DNA of 64,000 nucleotides from Nostoc sp. FACHB-892 (GTDB taxonomy: Bacteria > Cyanobacteriota > Cyanobacteriia > Cyanobacteriales > Nostocaceae), in assembly GCF_014698795.1 (NCBI RefSeq), contig NZ_JACJTR010000033.1, positions 1-64,000 on the forward strand, given 5' to 3'. Below are positions 35,851 through 46,248 of the stretch, one piece after another; positions within the stretch are counted from its first letter, which is position 1; every line of letters starts with the position of its first letter. The position numbers were made by a program, and so were the translations under genes. The notes below the pieces were generated by a model. The model was not told where the DNA came from. It did no database searches and saw only the letters and a program-made list of their open reading frames with translations.

Positions 35851-37365
35851 TTAGAACTCCATTCGCTGATATTCAGCTACGGAGGACGCTGCGGGGCGTG
35901 CGCGCTGTCTGGCCCAATCTCTCAGAGCCGTTACTTGTTCTTGCATCGTTCGAGACAGCGGCAATGTTGCCTTCAGTGCAGCAATAATATCTAGTTGGGT
36001 GAACTCCCGATCTTGGGCAAAAGCTTCATACATTGCCGCAACGATCGCTTGCTCAATTTCTGCTCCAGAAAAGCCATCAGACATCTTGGCTAGTTGCTCA
36101 AGATCGAATCGAGAAATGTCTTCACGGCGTTTGGTCAGATGAATATTGAAAATATCCTGCCGTTCTTCTGGTGTTGGCAGATCCACAAAGAAAATTTCAT
36201 CAAAGCGTCCTTTCCTCAAGAACTCGCCAGGTAAACGTTCTACTCTGTTGGCAGTTGCCATCACGAACACTGGTGATTTCTTATCTTGCATCCATGTGAG
36301 GAAAGAGCCGAAGATTCTGCTTGAAGTCCCCCCATCAGAATCAGATGAACCTCCACTACCAGCAAAGGATTTATCCAATTCATCGATAAACAAAATCGCT
36401 GGGGAAATAGATTCTGCTGTTTTCAGGGCGTTTCGCAGATTTGCCTCACTTCGTCCCACCATTGAGCCGTCGTAGACTCGCCCCATATCTAACCGCAGTA
36501 GTGGTAAACCCCACAACCGGGAAGTAGTTTTGGCAATTAATGACTTACCGCAACCGGGAACTCCTAGAATTAACATCCCCTTCGGTTGAGGCAAACCATA
36601 CTCTCTTGCTCTTTCTGTGAAAGCGTTAGAGCGTTGTTTGAGCCATCTTTTTAACTCTTCTAAGCCACCTACAGCATCAATGGTTTCATCTTCTTCAATG
36701 TATTCTAAGATTCCATTGCGCCGAATTAGTTGCTTTTTCTCAGATAAAACGATATCTACTTCATCTTCCGTCAAACGCCCTGTAGTTACCTGCGCCTTTC
36801 GGTAGACTTTCTCAGCTTCATCTTTAGTTAGACCTAAAGCTGCCCTGAGAAGCTTTTCTCTAGCCTCTGTTGTCAACCGCCGACCACGATTTTGGTCTAC
36901 GTGCTGAGTCAGTACTTTATTTAACTCTGCCATATCTGGCAGTGTAAAATCGATAACAACAACTTCTTTTTCTAACTCTATAGGCACTTGTTGCATTGGA
37001 GACATCAAAATGATGTTCTTTTGCGTACCTTTAAAGCTAGCGATCGCATCACGTAACGATCTGTTTGTTGCAGGCGCATCAATAAAAGGATGTAAATCTT
37101 TAAGAATAAATATACTGGGTTCTTTCTGGCGAATTATCCACTCAATCGCCGCCTCTGGAGACACGGTATTGTGTTGGGTAACATTCCGAGGCTGACCATA
37201 CTCCACAATTCCGTGTGTTACTGTCCAAACAAATACTCGGCGCTGGGGCTTTAACTCTGACTGGGCGATTGTGGAAATTGCTTGCTCGGCCCGCTCTTCC
37301 TCGGAGGTCACAAGGTAGATTAAAGGGTATTGAGCTTGAATTAGGATCTTGAGCTCTTGGTTCAT
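35851..37365 (-). CDS. ycf46: Ycf46 AAA ATPase
   Basis: AAA-family ATPase of 504 residues, conserved in cyanobacteria and some plastids. An N-terminal degenerate ATPase-like domain (about 1-190) precedes the AAA module: Walker A GVPGCGKSL, Walker B ILFIDELDKSF, sensor FVMATANRVERLPGEFLRKGRFDE with the arginine finger region, and the C-terminal lid GFSGAEIEQAIVAAMYEAF. Unlike FtsH there is no protease domain. Members have been linked to photosynthesis or carbon-uptake regulation, but the mechanism is unclear. The neighbours are ycf35 and a ribbon-helix-helix protein. Confidence 0.93.
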   Translation of the reverse strand: MNQELKILIQAQYPLIYLVTSEEERAEQAISTIAQSELKPQRRVFVWTVTHGIVEYGQPRNVTQHNTVSPEAAIEWIIRQKEPSIFILKDLHPFIDAPATNRSLRDAIASFKGTQKNIILMSPMQQVPIELEKEVVVIDFTLPDMAELNKVLTQHVDQNRGRRLTTEAREKLLRAALGLTKDEAEKVYRKAQVTTGRLTEDEVDIVLSEKKQLIRRNGILEYIEEDETIDAVGGLEELKRWLKQRSNAFTERAREYGLPQPKGMLILGVPGCGKSLIAKTTSRLWGLPLLRLDMGRVYDGSMVGRSEANLRNALKTAESISPAILFIDELDKSFAGSGGSSDSDGGTSSRIFGSFLTWMQDKKSPVFVMATANRVERLPGEFLRKGRFDEIFFVDLPTPEERQDIFNIHLTKRREDISRFDLEQLAKMSDGFSGAEIEQAIVAAMYEAFAQDREFTQLDIIAALKATLPLSRTMQEQVTALRDWARQRARPAASSVAEYQRMEF

Positions 37366-37461
37366 ACTTCGACCTACTTGAGACCTTATAGAGACAGTAG
37401 AGACATTGCTTCTGGTAAAGACAACCGATTTATGAATTATTCATTCATGATTTCTATTTAT

Positions 37462-37815
37462 CTAGCAAGGAACTAATTCTTCCTCACCCTTGGGATGGGT
37501 TTCATCTTCATCCATTTCATCAATGGAAAGATGCTCTTGACCAACTACTCCTGCTTGATTGCCCAAAGTAACTAGTTCCCCATCACGTAAGACTAACGAG
37601 CTATCACAAGTTGGGCATGAATAAACTCTATGAGTCCGCCCATAAGAAGAATCTTCTACCTCGTCAACCAATTCTGAATTAGATAGGTAAAAAACAAGGG
37701 CACGTTCTGCAAGTTCTGACATTGGTTCGGAATCGACTGCTGAACGAATCTTCAATTTTCTGTGCAACTCTGGCGATAAATACAAAGTGACCTTTTGCTT
37801 AGTTTGCGTTTGCAT
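37462..37815 (-). CDS. Ribbon-helix-helix-like protein with Cys pair
   Basis: A 117-residue protein. Residues 7-50 (KVTLYLSPELHRKLKIRSAVDSEPMSELAERALVFYL) look like a ribbon-helix-helix DNA-binding unit. This is followed by YSCPTCDSSLVLRDG, a single CxxC knuckle, and an acidic tail ending in Cys. One CxxC alone would need dimerisation for zinc binding. It lies 96 bp upstream of ycf46 on the same strand, so it may be in the same transcription unit and could regulate it; that is inference. Confidence 0.75.
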   Translation of the reverse strand: MQTQTKQKVTLYLSPELHRKLKIRSAVDSEPMSELAERALVFYLSNSELVDEVEDSSYGRTHRVYSCPTCDSSLVLRDGELVTLGNQAGVVGQEHLSIDEMDEDETHPKGEEELVPC

Positions 37816-38072
37816 ATAACTCTTTAACGGTCTTACCCGGGTATGTATATCAAGTTATCGGTTTTTCTATTGGTTGTCAAGACAGTAAAACGTTTTGACG
37901 CTATTTTTGTTACATTTGTTTACATCTGAGGCTGAAATGCTGTTTATTGAGTGATAAATCCCTCAGAACAAGCCTTTCAGAATTAATCAGGACTTAAGAC
38001 TTAAATCCTGAAACCTCAATGGGAATTAGCGATCGCTAATTCAACGATAAAGCTAAGAGTACCTGACTTGGC

Positions 38073-38828
38073 TTATTTTTTAACTATTTTGAGCGTCAGC
38101 GGGTTAAAGTTGAACACCTTTCCGGTTGTAAACAACTGATATCCACAGGAGATACCAGCGAATGACATCAGCAGGGAAAAAAGGGATGCAGAGCCGATAA
38201 CAACACCACTAGCGATGAATAGAGCAATTCCTATCCCAATCAACACCCATCCTAATTTCCGATTATCGCGCCCACCCCAATTTAGAGCTACTACACCTCC
38301 TATACACAGCAAAATTCCAGGTGTGCTGCGTAAGTAGACACTCACATAAATACTTGTACTTAAAAATGTAATGCCTGCTAGGATGAGTCCTAAACCAATA
38401 AGCTTACTAACAAGGATTACTTGTTCCTCTTCTTTACTGGTGGTAGGTGCTGTAATTTTTGTTGGCGTGGAGTTTGGTGTAGGATTTTTTGTGGCAGATG
38501 CAGAGTACTGCTGCACCCTCAACATGAAAGTTATTTTGTCTCCCTGCCCAAATGAAATTCTATCTCCTGGATGCAGTGGACAAAAAACTTGAGGTTGAAG
38601 TTTCGCACCATTAACATACGTACCATTAGAACTGCCCAAATCGGTGATATGGTATTCATCTCCATTCACCCAAATTTGCGCGTGGATGCGAGATACCACA
38701 TCCGAATTTGGTAAGCCAGAAATATCAATATCTGGTGGTTTTTGGTCGTTTGGCTTACCGATGCAAATTACAGAAAGATTTGGTGGAAATTGCAAAGGTG
38801 TGTTGGTTTGGAAGTGAAAAAGCTCCAA
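38073..38828 (-). CDS. FHA-domain membrane protein
   Basis: A 251-residue protein. The N-terminal FHA domain (about 20-105) has the phosphothreonine-binding signatures VVSRIHAQIW, DLGSSNGTYVNG and LHPGDRISFG. A Thr/Pro-rich linker (about 110-135) precedes four hydrophobic segments to the C-terminus. FHA domains read Ser/Thr-phosphorylated partners, so the cytosolic domain probably links a Ser/Thr kinase to the membrane. No kinase gene is adjacent. Confidence 0.87.
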   Translation of the reverse strand: MELFHFQTNTPLQFPPNLSVICIGKPNDQKPPDIDISGLPNSDVVSRIHAQIWVNGDEYHITDLGSSNGTYVNGAKLQPQVFCPLHPGDRISFGQGDKITFMLRVQQYSASATKNPTPNSTPTKITAPTTSKEEEQVILVSKLIGLGLILAGITFLSTSIYVSVYLRSTPGILLCIGGVVALNWGGRDNRKLGWVLIGIGIALFIASGVVIGSASLFSLLMSFAGISCGYQLFTTGKVFNFNPLTLKIVKK

Positions 38829-39083
38829 AGTTACCTCAACTGTCTGAAATGCACTGTACAGGACTTGTGTGATAAAGTACTTACTTTGAGCTTCCTCTAC
38901 TGAGAACTCAAAAGAGAATCGTAAATATCCTGAAAAAATATTGAATTTTTAATAAGCGCTCTTTTGGTGCAGTTTATTCAGCAGTTTACGGATTCGGGAA
39001 TAACTCGTAAATTGGCGAAGGTATTGATCTGAGTTTTTAGTATTTCTATAAAATCAGTGACTTTGGCAAAATGTGTAATGTAA

Positions 39084-39614
39084 ATGGCTACTGCTAATAA
39101 AATCTATAGTTTGGGGCCAAGAATTTATAGGTTTGCCGCCAGCGTTAGCGGAGTTACTGCCCTGTTAATAATCTTATGGGGTTGTACTGCAAATAATTTT
39201 AACGCCGGAGCTATCACCTGGAAAACTTACAGTAACTCCCGTTACGGCTTTGAATTTCCATATCCGAGTAACTGGACATCTTTAGCAGCCCCAGAAAATG
39301 ATGATGGGATTGCGTTTATTTCACCACAAAATAACACCGTAGAAATTCGGGGTTGGGCAAGTCAGCAGCTACCAAATTCGATTGTTACAGAACAAGAGCC
39401 TGTGAAAAAGCTCAAACCCAACTTTCAAACTGCCCAAGGAATATCTGGAGTGCTGCTTGTAGAAGTTAATCAACAAATAGGTTCGATGACACTGACACTA
39501 ACTCAGGGTCAAGTGAAATATTACTGGCAGGGACGAAGCAAGAGCCAAGATTTTCAAGATTATTATCGTTTGTTTTATTACATTGCCCAGCAGTATCGGA
39601 TTCCGAAGTCTTGA
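39084..39614 (+). CDS. Lipoprotein with PsbP-like region
   Basis: A 176-residue protein. The hydrophobic leader VTALLIILWGC ends in a lipobox-like Cys near residue 34, suggesting a lipid-anchored envelope or lumenal protein. The mature part starts with WKTYSNSRYGFEFPYPSNW, a pattern shared with PsbP-fold proteins, which in cyanobacteria stabilise photosystem II or act elsewhere. The assignment to PsbP-like is tentative. A GAGTTAG heptad array follows the stop. Confidence 0.65.
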   Translation: MATANKIYSLGPRIYRFAASVSGVTALLIILWGCTANNFNAGAITWKTYSNSRYGFEFPYPSNWTSLAAPENDDGIAFISPQNNTVEIRGWASQQLPNSIVTEQEPVKKLKPNFQTAQGISGVLLVEVNQQIGSMTLTLTQGQVKYYWQGRSKSQDFQDYYRLFYYIAQQYRIPKS

Positions 39615-39615
39615 G

Positions 39616-39652
39616 TGAGGAGTTAGGAGTTAGGAGTTAGGAGTTAGAATAA
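39616..39652 (+). repeat. GAGTTAG heptad array
   Basis: Five tandem GAGTTAG-type heptamers directly after the lipoprotein gene. No inverted partner is adjacent. Confidence 0.75.
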
Positions 39653-39766
39653 TTCCGTTTATTTTCTACCATTTTCCCCTGCTCTCTGCTCCCTAAATCC
39701 ACATCTCTCTCAGAATGATGATTAAGAGGGTACAGAAACCTGATAGATTTAGCTATCAGCGAGTAA

Positions 39767-40933
<1,167 letters not shown>

Positions 40934-40936
40934 GAT

Positions 40937-40997
40937 AAACCCAAGTAAATCGTGGGTTTAACACTGGTCGTCATGTTTTAGCACAATATGACGACCA
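40937..40997 (+). terminator. Two hairpins after sqdB
   Basis: AAACCCA/TGGGTTT (40937-40943, 40953-40959) and an exact 10-bp pair TGGTCGTCAT/ATGACGACCA (40965-40974, 40988-40997). They begin 4 bp after the sqdB stop, so sqdX may depend on read-through or its own promoter. Confidence 0.6.
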
Positions 40998-41164
40998 ATT
41001 AGTTATTATTTATCAGGCGTATCGTCCAGCTATTACTAAATTTGCGTTTACTACAGTTATTTTGACTATGCAGAATTGATTACAGAACGCGAGACAGTTT
41101 ACTCTGGTTTAATAGCAAAATGCACTCTAAGCTGAGATTATCTGCCTGGACTGAATAGTTTTAT

Positions 41165-42310
41165 ATGAGAATTGCCCTATTTACCGAAACCTTTTTACCC
41201 AAGGTTGACGGCATTGTAACGCGCCTGCGCCATACTGTTGACCATCTACAGCGCAGTGGTAATCAAGTGCTGGTAATTGCCCCTGATGGAGGCATCACAG
41301 AACACAAAGGGGCTAAAGTTTACGGCGTTACTGGCTTTCCTCTGCCATTGTATCCAGAATTGAAAATGGCACTTCCCCGCCCAGCCATTGGGTACGCCTT
41401 AGAAGAGTTCAAGCCAGATATTATTCATGTCGTGAATCCAGCAGTTTTAGGTTTGTCTGGGATATTTTATAGCAAAATCCTCAAAATACCCTTAGTAGCG
41501 TCTTACCATACCCATTTACCTCAATATCTCCAGCATTACGGCTTGGGAATGCTGGAAGGTTTTCTTTGGGAACTGCTCAAAGGCGCTCATAATCAAGCAG
41601 CTTTGAATCTGTGTACTTCCACAGCAATGGTGGAGGAACTGACAGCACATGGTATTGAACGTGTAGATTTATGGCAACGCGGGGTGGATACGGAATTATT
41701 TCACCCGGATTTAGCTAGTGTAGAGATGCGATCGCGCCTATCAAAAAATCATCCAGAAAGTCCATTGCTACTTTATGTGGGGCGGCTTTCTGCTGAAAAA
41801 GAAATTGAGCGCATCAAACCAATTTTAGAAGCAATTCCCGAAGCGCGGTTAGCATTGGTTGGGGATGGTCCCCACCGTGAAGCATTGCAAAAACACTTTG
41901 CTGGCACAAACACTTATTTTGTTGGGTATCTCATGGGACAAGAGTTAGGTTCTGCTTTTGCAAGTGCTGATGCCTTTATCTTTCCTTCCCGTACAGAAAC
42001 ATTAGGCTTAGTACTATTAGAAGCAATGGCAGCTGGCTGTCCGGTAGTAGCAGCCCGTTCCGGGGGGATTCCTGATATTGTGACAGATGGGGTAAATGGA
42101 TATCTTTTTGAGCCAACAGCAGATGTTCAAGGAGCGATCGCCGCTACTGTTCGCCTCTTAGAACAAAAGCAACAACGAGACATCATCCGTCAAAATGCTC
42201 GCCAAGAAGCAGAAGTTTGGGGTTGGCCATCTGCCACCAAGCAGCTACAAGATTACTACCAAAAAGTAATATTTTCTGAAAAGTTGGCAAAATCAGGGAG
42301 TAGGGAGTAG
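41165..42310 (+). CDS. sqdX: Sulfolipid synthase SqdX (sulfoquinovosyltransferase)
   Basis: GT4-type glycosyltransferase of 381 residues that moves sulfoquinovose from the UDP sugar to diacylglycerol, giving the thylakoid lipid SQDG. N-terminal FTETFLPKVDGIVTRL is typical; the donor-binding domain has LYVGRLSAEKEIERI and PSRTETLGLVLLEAMAAGCPVVAARSGGIPDIV with the EX7E motif. The C-terminal residues GSRE and the stop codon come from a GGGAGTA heptad array that starts at about 42296. The sqdB neighbour fixes the assignment. Confidence 0.95.
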   Translation: MRIALFTETFLPKVDGIVTRLRHTVDHLQRSGNQVLVIAPDGGITEHKGAKVYGVTGFPLPLYPELKMALPRPAIGYALEEFKPDIIHVVNPAVLGLSGIFYSKILKIPLVASYHTHLPQYLQHYGLGMLEGFLWELLKGAHNQAALNLCTSTAMVEELTAHGIERVDLWQRGVDTELFHPDLASVEMRSRLSKNHPESPLLLYVGRLSAEKEIERIKPILEAIPEARLALVGDGPHREALQKHFAGTNTYFVGYLMGQELGSAFASADAFIFPSRTETLGLVLLEAMAAGCPVVAARSGGIPDIVTDGVNGYLFEPTADVQGAIAATVRLLEQKQQRDIIRQNARQEAEVWGWPSATKQLQDYYQKVIFSEKLAKSGSRE

Positions 42311-42320
42311 GGAGTAGGCA
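42296..42320 (+). repeat. GGGAGTA heptad array at the sqdX stop codon
   Basis: Three GGGAGTA heptamers run across the sqdX stop (42308-42310). Confidence 0.75.
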
Positions 42321-42436
42321 GATGAGGGAGCAAGGGGAGAAGAATTAATAACAACCAATGCCCAAAATCTAAAATCTAAAATTCCCATGACCGAAACAGA
42401 CTCATGATACAAGCCCATTTATTTATGGGGATTATT

Positions 42437-42475
42437 AATTTTGAATTTTGAATTTTGAATTCGGAGCAAAGCGAC
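42437..42475 (+). promoter_or_regulatory. Heptad-repeat leader with the cyclase ribosome-binding site
   Basis: TTTTGAA heptamers, then TTCGGAGCAAAGCGAC and a GTG start at 42476. The layout and sequence match the leader at 1876-1921 almost base for base near the start. GGAG at 42463-42466 decides the start. Confidence 0.6.
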
Positions 42476-45118
42476 GTGACACTCCCTAACTCTGGCAGCG
42501 TCTTGGCTACATTAACTGAATTGACTCAAGTTAATCGTACTCATGCCCTACTGCGTCGTGTTAAAGATTTATCTGTTAATGAATTTGTTTGCTTACTCGA
42601 CTTCATAACGGCTGAGTTCCAGCAATTTCTTAGAGCCATTGAACTGATTAATAATGAAACTCTAGAAATTATGTTGGAGAAGGTGCTAGAAGCTATCACC
42701 CTCAAAATTGGTCAAATCCTGCAAGCAGAACACACAGCTATTTTTTTAGTTGACTATGATAAAGGTCAACTGTGGTCAAAAGTTCCTCAAGATAATACCC
42801 AAAAGTTCTTAGAAATTCGGACTCCCATTACAGCGGGTATTCCCGGTCATGTTGCTAGTACAGGTCAATATCTAAATATATCTGAGACTTATACTCACCC
42901 TCTATTTAGCCCAGAACTTGAAAAACAAATGGGCTACAAAATACATAATATTTTATGTATGCCTGTTCTCAGTAGCAAAAACCAGACTGTAGCGGTAGTG
43001 CAACTGGCTAATAAAACCGGGAATGTTCCGTTTAATTATGATGATGAAGAACGGTTTCGAGACTTCGCCGCTTCTATTGGGATTATTCTGGAAAGCTGCC
43101 AATCTTTTTATGTAGCAGCTCGCAATCAACGAGGTGCAACGGCTCTGTTGCGGGCAACTCAAACACTGGGGCAAAGTTTGGAGTTAGAAGCAACTTTGCA
43201 GATAGTCATGGAGCAAGCTCGAATTTTAATGCAAGCAGACCGCAGCACACTGTTTTTATATCGTAAAGAGATGGGCGAACTCTGGACGAAAGTTGCAGCG
43301 GCGGCAGATGGCACAAATTTAATAGAAATTCGCATTCCTGCAAACCGTGGCATTGCTGGCTATGTGGCCTCCACTGGTGAAGCATTAAATATTTCTGATG
43401 CCTATAAAGATCCCCGTTTTGATCCGACTATAGATAGAAGAACTGGGTATGTAACTCGTAATATTCTTTGTTTGCCACTATTTAATTCTGCAAATGAATT
43501 AATTGGCGTTACACAATTAATTAATAAGCAACAAAACAGTTTTACTGCTTCTGATGAAGAGTTTATGCGGGCTTTTAATATCCAGGCAGGAGTTGCTTTA
43601 GAAAATGCTCGCCTATTTGAAAATGTACTGTTAGAAAAGCAGTATCAAAAAGACATTTTACAAAGTTTATCAGATGCTGTGATTTCTACGGATATGACAG
43701 GATGCATTGTGACGATTAATGATGCAGCCCTAGAGTTGTTGGGTTGTCCAATAGGAGACGCTAATACTAAAAACAATAAGCTTTTGTGGGAACAAAATTT
43801 GATTGGTCGCCTAGTTTGGGAAGTTGTACCGATTGAAAATCTCCAAATGCGGTTAGAAGATAGTTTAAAAACTGGAGCTAAACATTATGTACCAGAGCAA
43901 AGTTTGATAGTGGGAATTTCTCAATTTAAGAGTGAGGAGCGATGCCCTGAGCCTGCCGTTGGCGCAGCATCTCGTAGAGAAGAGTTAGGAGTTAAAAGTG
44001 AGTCTCAAGAATCAAAATTCAGGACTCAGGACTCAATTTTAGCAGTGCGTGATCGCACTAACCCCGATATTTTCATTCCCTGGAATCTACCCCTCACTCC
44101 CCAATCTGAATTTCTCACCACTGATGAGGTGCAAAAATTAGAACGCAGCACTAATCTCACCGTCAATCCCCTAACTAACCCAGAAGGCGGTGTCCGGGGT
44201 GGTTTGGTGGTGTTAGAAGACATCAGCCAGGAAAAACGGATGAAAACTACTATGTCCCGCTACCTAACGCCCCATGTAGCCGAGCAAGTTATGGCTTTGG
44301 GGGAAGATGCTTTAATGGTGGGTGAGCGCAAGGAAGTAACCGTTTTGTTTTCTGATATCCGTGGCTACACAACACTTACAGAAAATCTTGGTGCAGCTGA
44401 AGTGGTATTGCTGCTCAATGAGTATTTTGAAACGATGGTGGAGGCGGTTTTTAACTGTGAAGGCACTCTCGATAAGTTTATTGGTGATGCCTTAATGGCG
44501 GTATTTGGTGCGCCAATACCGCTAACTGAAAATCATGCTTGGAGAGCTGTGCAGTCAGCGTTAGATATGCGACAACGGTTAGAAGAATTTAACCATCGAC
44601 GAATTATTCAAGCGCAGCCACAAATCCATATTGGCATTGGGATTAGTTCTGGAGAAGTAGTTTCGGGTAATATTGGTTCTCGCAAACGGATGGATTACAC
44701 CGTAATTGGAGATGGCGTAAATTTAAGTTCGCGTTTGGAAGCGGTAACTAAGGATTACGGTTGTGATATAATTCTAAGCGAATTTACTTACCAGCTTTGC
44801 AGCGATCGCATTTGGGTGCGTCAGTTAGATAAAATCCGAGTCAAAGGGAAACACGAGGCTGTAAATATCTACGAGTTAATTGGCGATCGCAGCATCGCTC
44901 TAGATGCCAACACTCAAGAGTTTTTATTTCACTATCATACTGGACGATCAGCTTATTTATCGCGCAACTTCTCACAAGCGATCGCCTGTTTTGAAGCTGC
45001 TAAATGCATCAAACCCCAAGATCAAGCTGTTGATATCTACATAGAACGGGCGCGTAATTATCAACAAACGCCACCTCTAAAGTCTTGGGATGGTGTCTGG
45101 GCAATACTTAGTAAGTAG
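42476..45118 (+). CDS. Adenylate cyclase with two GAF domains and PAS (CyaB1-type)
   Basis: Class III cyclase of 880 residues from GTG 42476. In order: N-terminal helix, GAF-A (about 50-200), GAF-B (about 215-385), PAS (about 395-470), linker, cyclase domain (about 605-785), and a C-terminal TPR-like tail. Both GAF domains keep an NKFDE-type motif (NK...F...DE), so they may bind cyclic nucleotides. The catalytic domain has LFSDIRGYT with metal Asp, DKFIGDALMAVFG with adenine-contacting Lys, and MDYTVIGDGVNLSSRLE with Thr where many cyclases have Asp, as in Anabaena CyaB1. The linker is enlarged by repeat-derived sequence at 43929-44037. Confidence 0.93.
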   Translation: MTLPNSGSVLATLTELTQVNRTHALLRRVKDLSVNEFVCLLDFITAEFQQFLRAIELINNETLEIMLEKVLEAITLKIGQILQAEHTAIFLVDYDKGQLWSKVPQDNTQKFLEIRTPITAGIPGHVASTGQYLNISETYTHPLFSPELEKQMGYKIHNILCMPVLSSKNQTVAVVQLANKTGNVPFNYDDEERFRDFAASIGIILESCQSFYVAARNQRGATALLRATQTLGQSLELEATLQIVMEQARILMQADRSTLFLYRKEMGELWTKVAAAADGTNLIEIRIPANRGIAGYVASTGEALNISDAYKDPRFDPTIDRRTGYVTRNILCLPLFNSANELIGVTQLINKQQNSFTASDEEFMRAFNIQAGVALENARLFENVLLEKQYQKDILQSLSDAVISTDMTGCIVTINDAALELLGCPIGDANTKNNKLLWEQNLIGRLVWEVVPIENLQMRLEDSLKTGAKHYVPEQSLIVGISQFKSEERCPEPAVGAASRREELGVKSESQESKFRTQDSILAVRDRTNPDIFIPWNLPLTPQSEFLTTDEVQKLERSTNLTVNPLTNPEGGVRGGLVVLEDISQEKRMKTTMSRYLTPHVAEQVMALGEDALMVGERKEVTVLFSDIRGYTTLTENLGAAEVVLLLNEYFETMVEAVFNCEGTLDKFIGDALMAVFGAPIPLTENHAWRAVQSALDMRQRLEEFNHRRIIQAQPQIHIGIGISSGEVVSGNIGSRKRMDYTVIGDGVNLSSRLEAVTKDYGCDIILSEFTYQLCSDRIWVRQLDKIRVKGKHEAVNIYELIGDRSIALDANTQEFLFHYHTGRSAYLSRNFSQAIACFEAAKCIKPQDQAVDIYIERARNYQQTPPLKSWDGVWAILSK
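43929..44037 (+). repeat. Nested repeat insertion inside the cyclase gene
   Basis: GAGTGAG heptads at 43929 are interrupted by a GCGATGCCCTGAGCCTGCCG...CTCGTAGAGA element (about 43938-43980), then heptads resume (GAGTTAGGAGTTAAAAGTGAG) and pass into AGGACTCAGGACTCA. The reading frame stays open through all of it. Confidence 0.7.
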
Positions 45119-45135
45119 TCATTAGTCATTCGTCA

Positions 45136-45175
45136 TTTGCCCAATGCCCCATTCAACCTTCAACCTTCAACCTCT
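45136..45175. repeat. Short heptad repeats after the cyclase gene
   Basis: TCATTAG/TCATTCG units and three AACCTTC heptamers (about 45154-45173) fill the gap to the convergent gene and reach its stop codon. Confidence 0.6.
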
Positions 45176-45435
45176 CCCTGATCATCCTTAAACGGATCTT
45201 CGCCAATTCTTAGCTCTATTTTTGAGCGTTTCAACTGTTGCCATAGATCCCTTATTTGTTCGTAAGCTTCACCTGGAGGCAGTTTTCCATTTGTTTCTAA
45301 GTTGCAAATGTAGCTTACTCGTTGGGCAAATTCCTGTAGATTAGCATTAAAAACCAAGTTTTCTGGCTTTACCTGACCGTAGTAGCGGCCGCGAGGGTAA
45401 AGAAAATCATCTTTGTTCACTATTTTGTTCTCCAA
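45160..45435 (-). CDS. Small conserved cyanobacterial protein
   Basis: A 91-residue protein of unknown function. It begins MENKIVNKDDFLYPRGRYYGQ and continues with helical segments (LQEFAQRVSYICNLETNGKLPPGEAYEQIRDLWQQLKRSK). The pattern YPRGRYYG, then a helix pair, recurs in small cyanobacterial proteins. No catalytic residues are obvious. It is convergent with the cyclase; the last residues (EVEG) overlap a short repeat. Confidence 0.75.
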   Translation of the reverse strand: MENKIVNKDDFLYPRGRYYGQVKPENLVFNANLQEFAQRVSYICNLETNGKLPPGEAYEQIRDLWQQLKRSKIELRIGEDPFKDDQGEVEG

Positions 45436-46248
45436 TTTATCAACTCCCTTTGTGTTTGAGTCTCTAAAGCTGAATCATTTGGTACCCTGATATCTACGTT
45501 TTGTCATAAAAGAGTCAAGGGGTAGGGGAGAAGACCACATAAATGTAGTTGCTCTGAAAGCCTTGATTGCTGTAAAGTTCCAAATCCTCCCCGCTCCTTT
45601 ACCTCTTTGGTCAGACTGCGGTAACTCGAACTATATGAACTCCTTTTCCAACTTAATGATGCGGGAATTGGTTGATTTAGATTTTGAGACCAAAAAATAA
45701 AGCCTGAAATACTTTTACTGTAAAAGTTACAAAAAGATTTCTCCTAAAGTAACTAACAGAGAATATTTGACTTCCCTCCCAGTTGTAAATTTATCTCATC
45801 TTAAATTTATAAAGTTCTGATTGTAATTAACTTCGGTAGAAACTCTGGGTTAAATTTTGCTAAAAAACACCCGTATTTCTAGTAATTATCATTTTTGCAA
45901 AAATAACTACAGATTTTTAGGGAAAAACCACTTAGGTAAATATACTACGCGTTAAAGCGAATTGTCCTCTGTTAAAAGTTAGAGATTCAGTTGTGAATGT
46001 TTAGCAACTTTCTGCTGACCAGTGACCAAAAACAGGGAAAGGAGAAAATAGAAAGGTGAAAAAATTTTCCTCTGTGCCCGTCTGCCCTTTTCCAGTGTTA
46101 AGGTTTCCTGCTATAGACCTCTGCCTAATTACCCTTGTCCTTGCACCCTGTTAAATAATCATCAATGGCTAATAGTTAGTAACTAAAGATAAAATGGTAA
46201 AGCCTCAAAGGACAGATTTTATCCATCGCCTAGAACTTTACTGCCACC
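45436..46248. other. Long spacer upstream of purC
   Basis: About 800 bp, AT-rich, between the divergent small gene and purC. I looked for a tRNA, a riboswitch and a small ORF and saw none I can support. Confidence 0.45.

Noticed and set aside
45436-46248. Possible tRNA, 6S RNA or riboswitch upstream of purC
   Set aside because: No T-loop consensus, cloverleaf or purine-riboswitch core could be found by eye.
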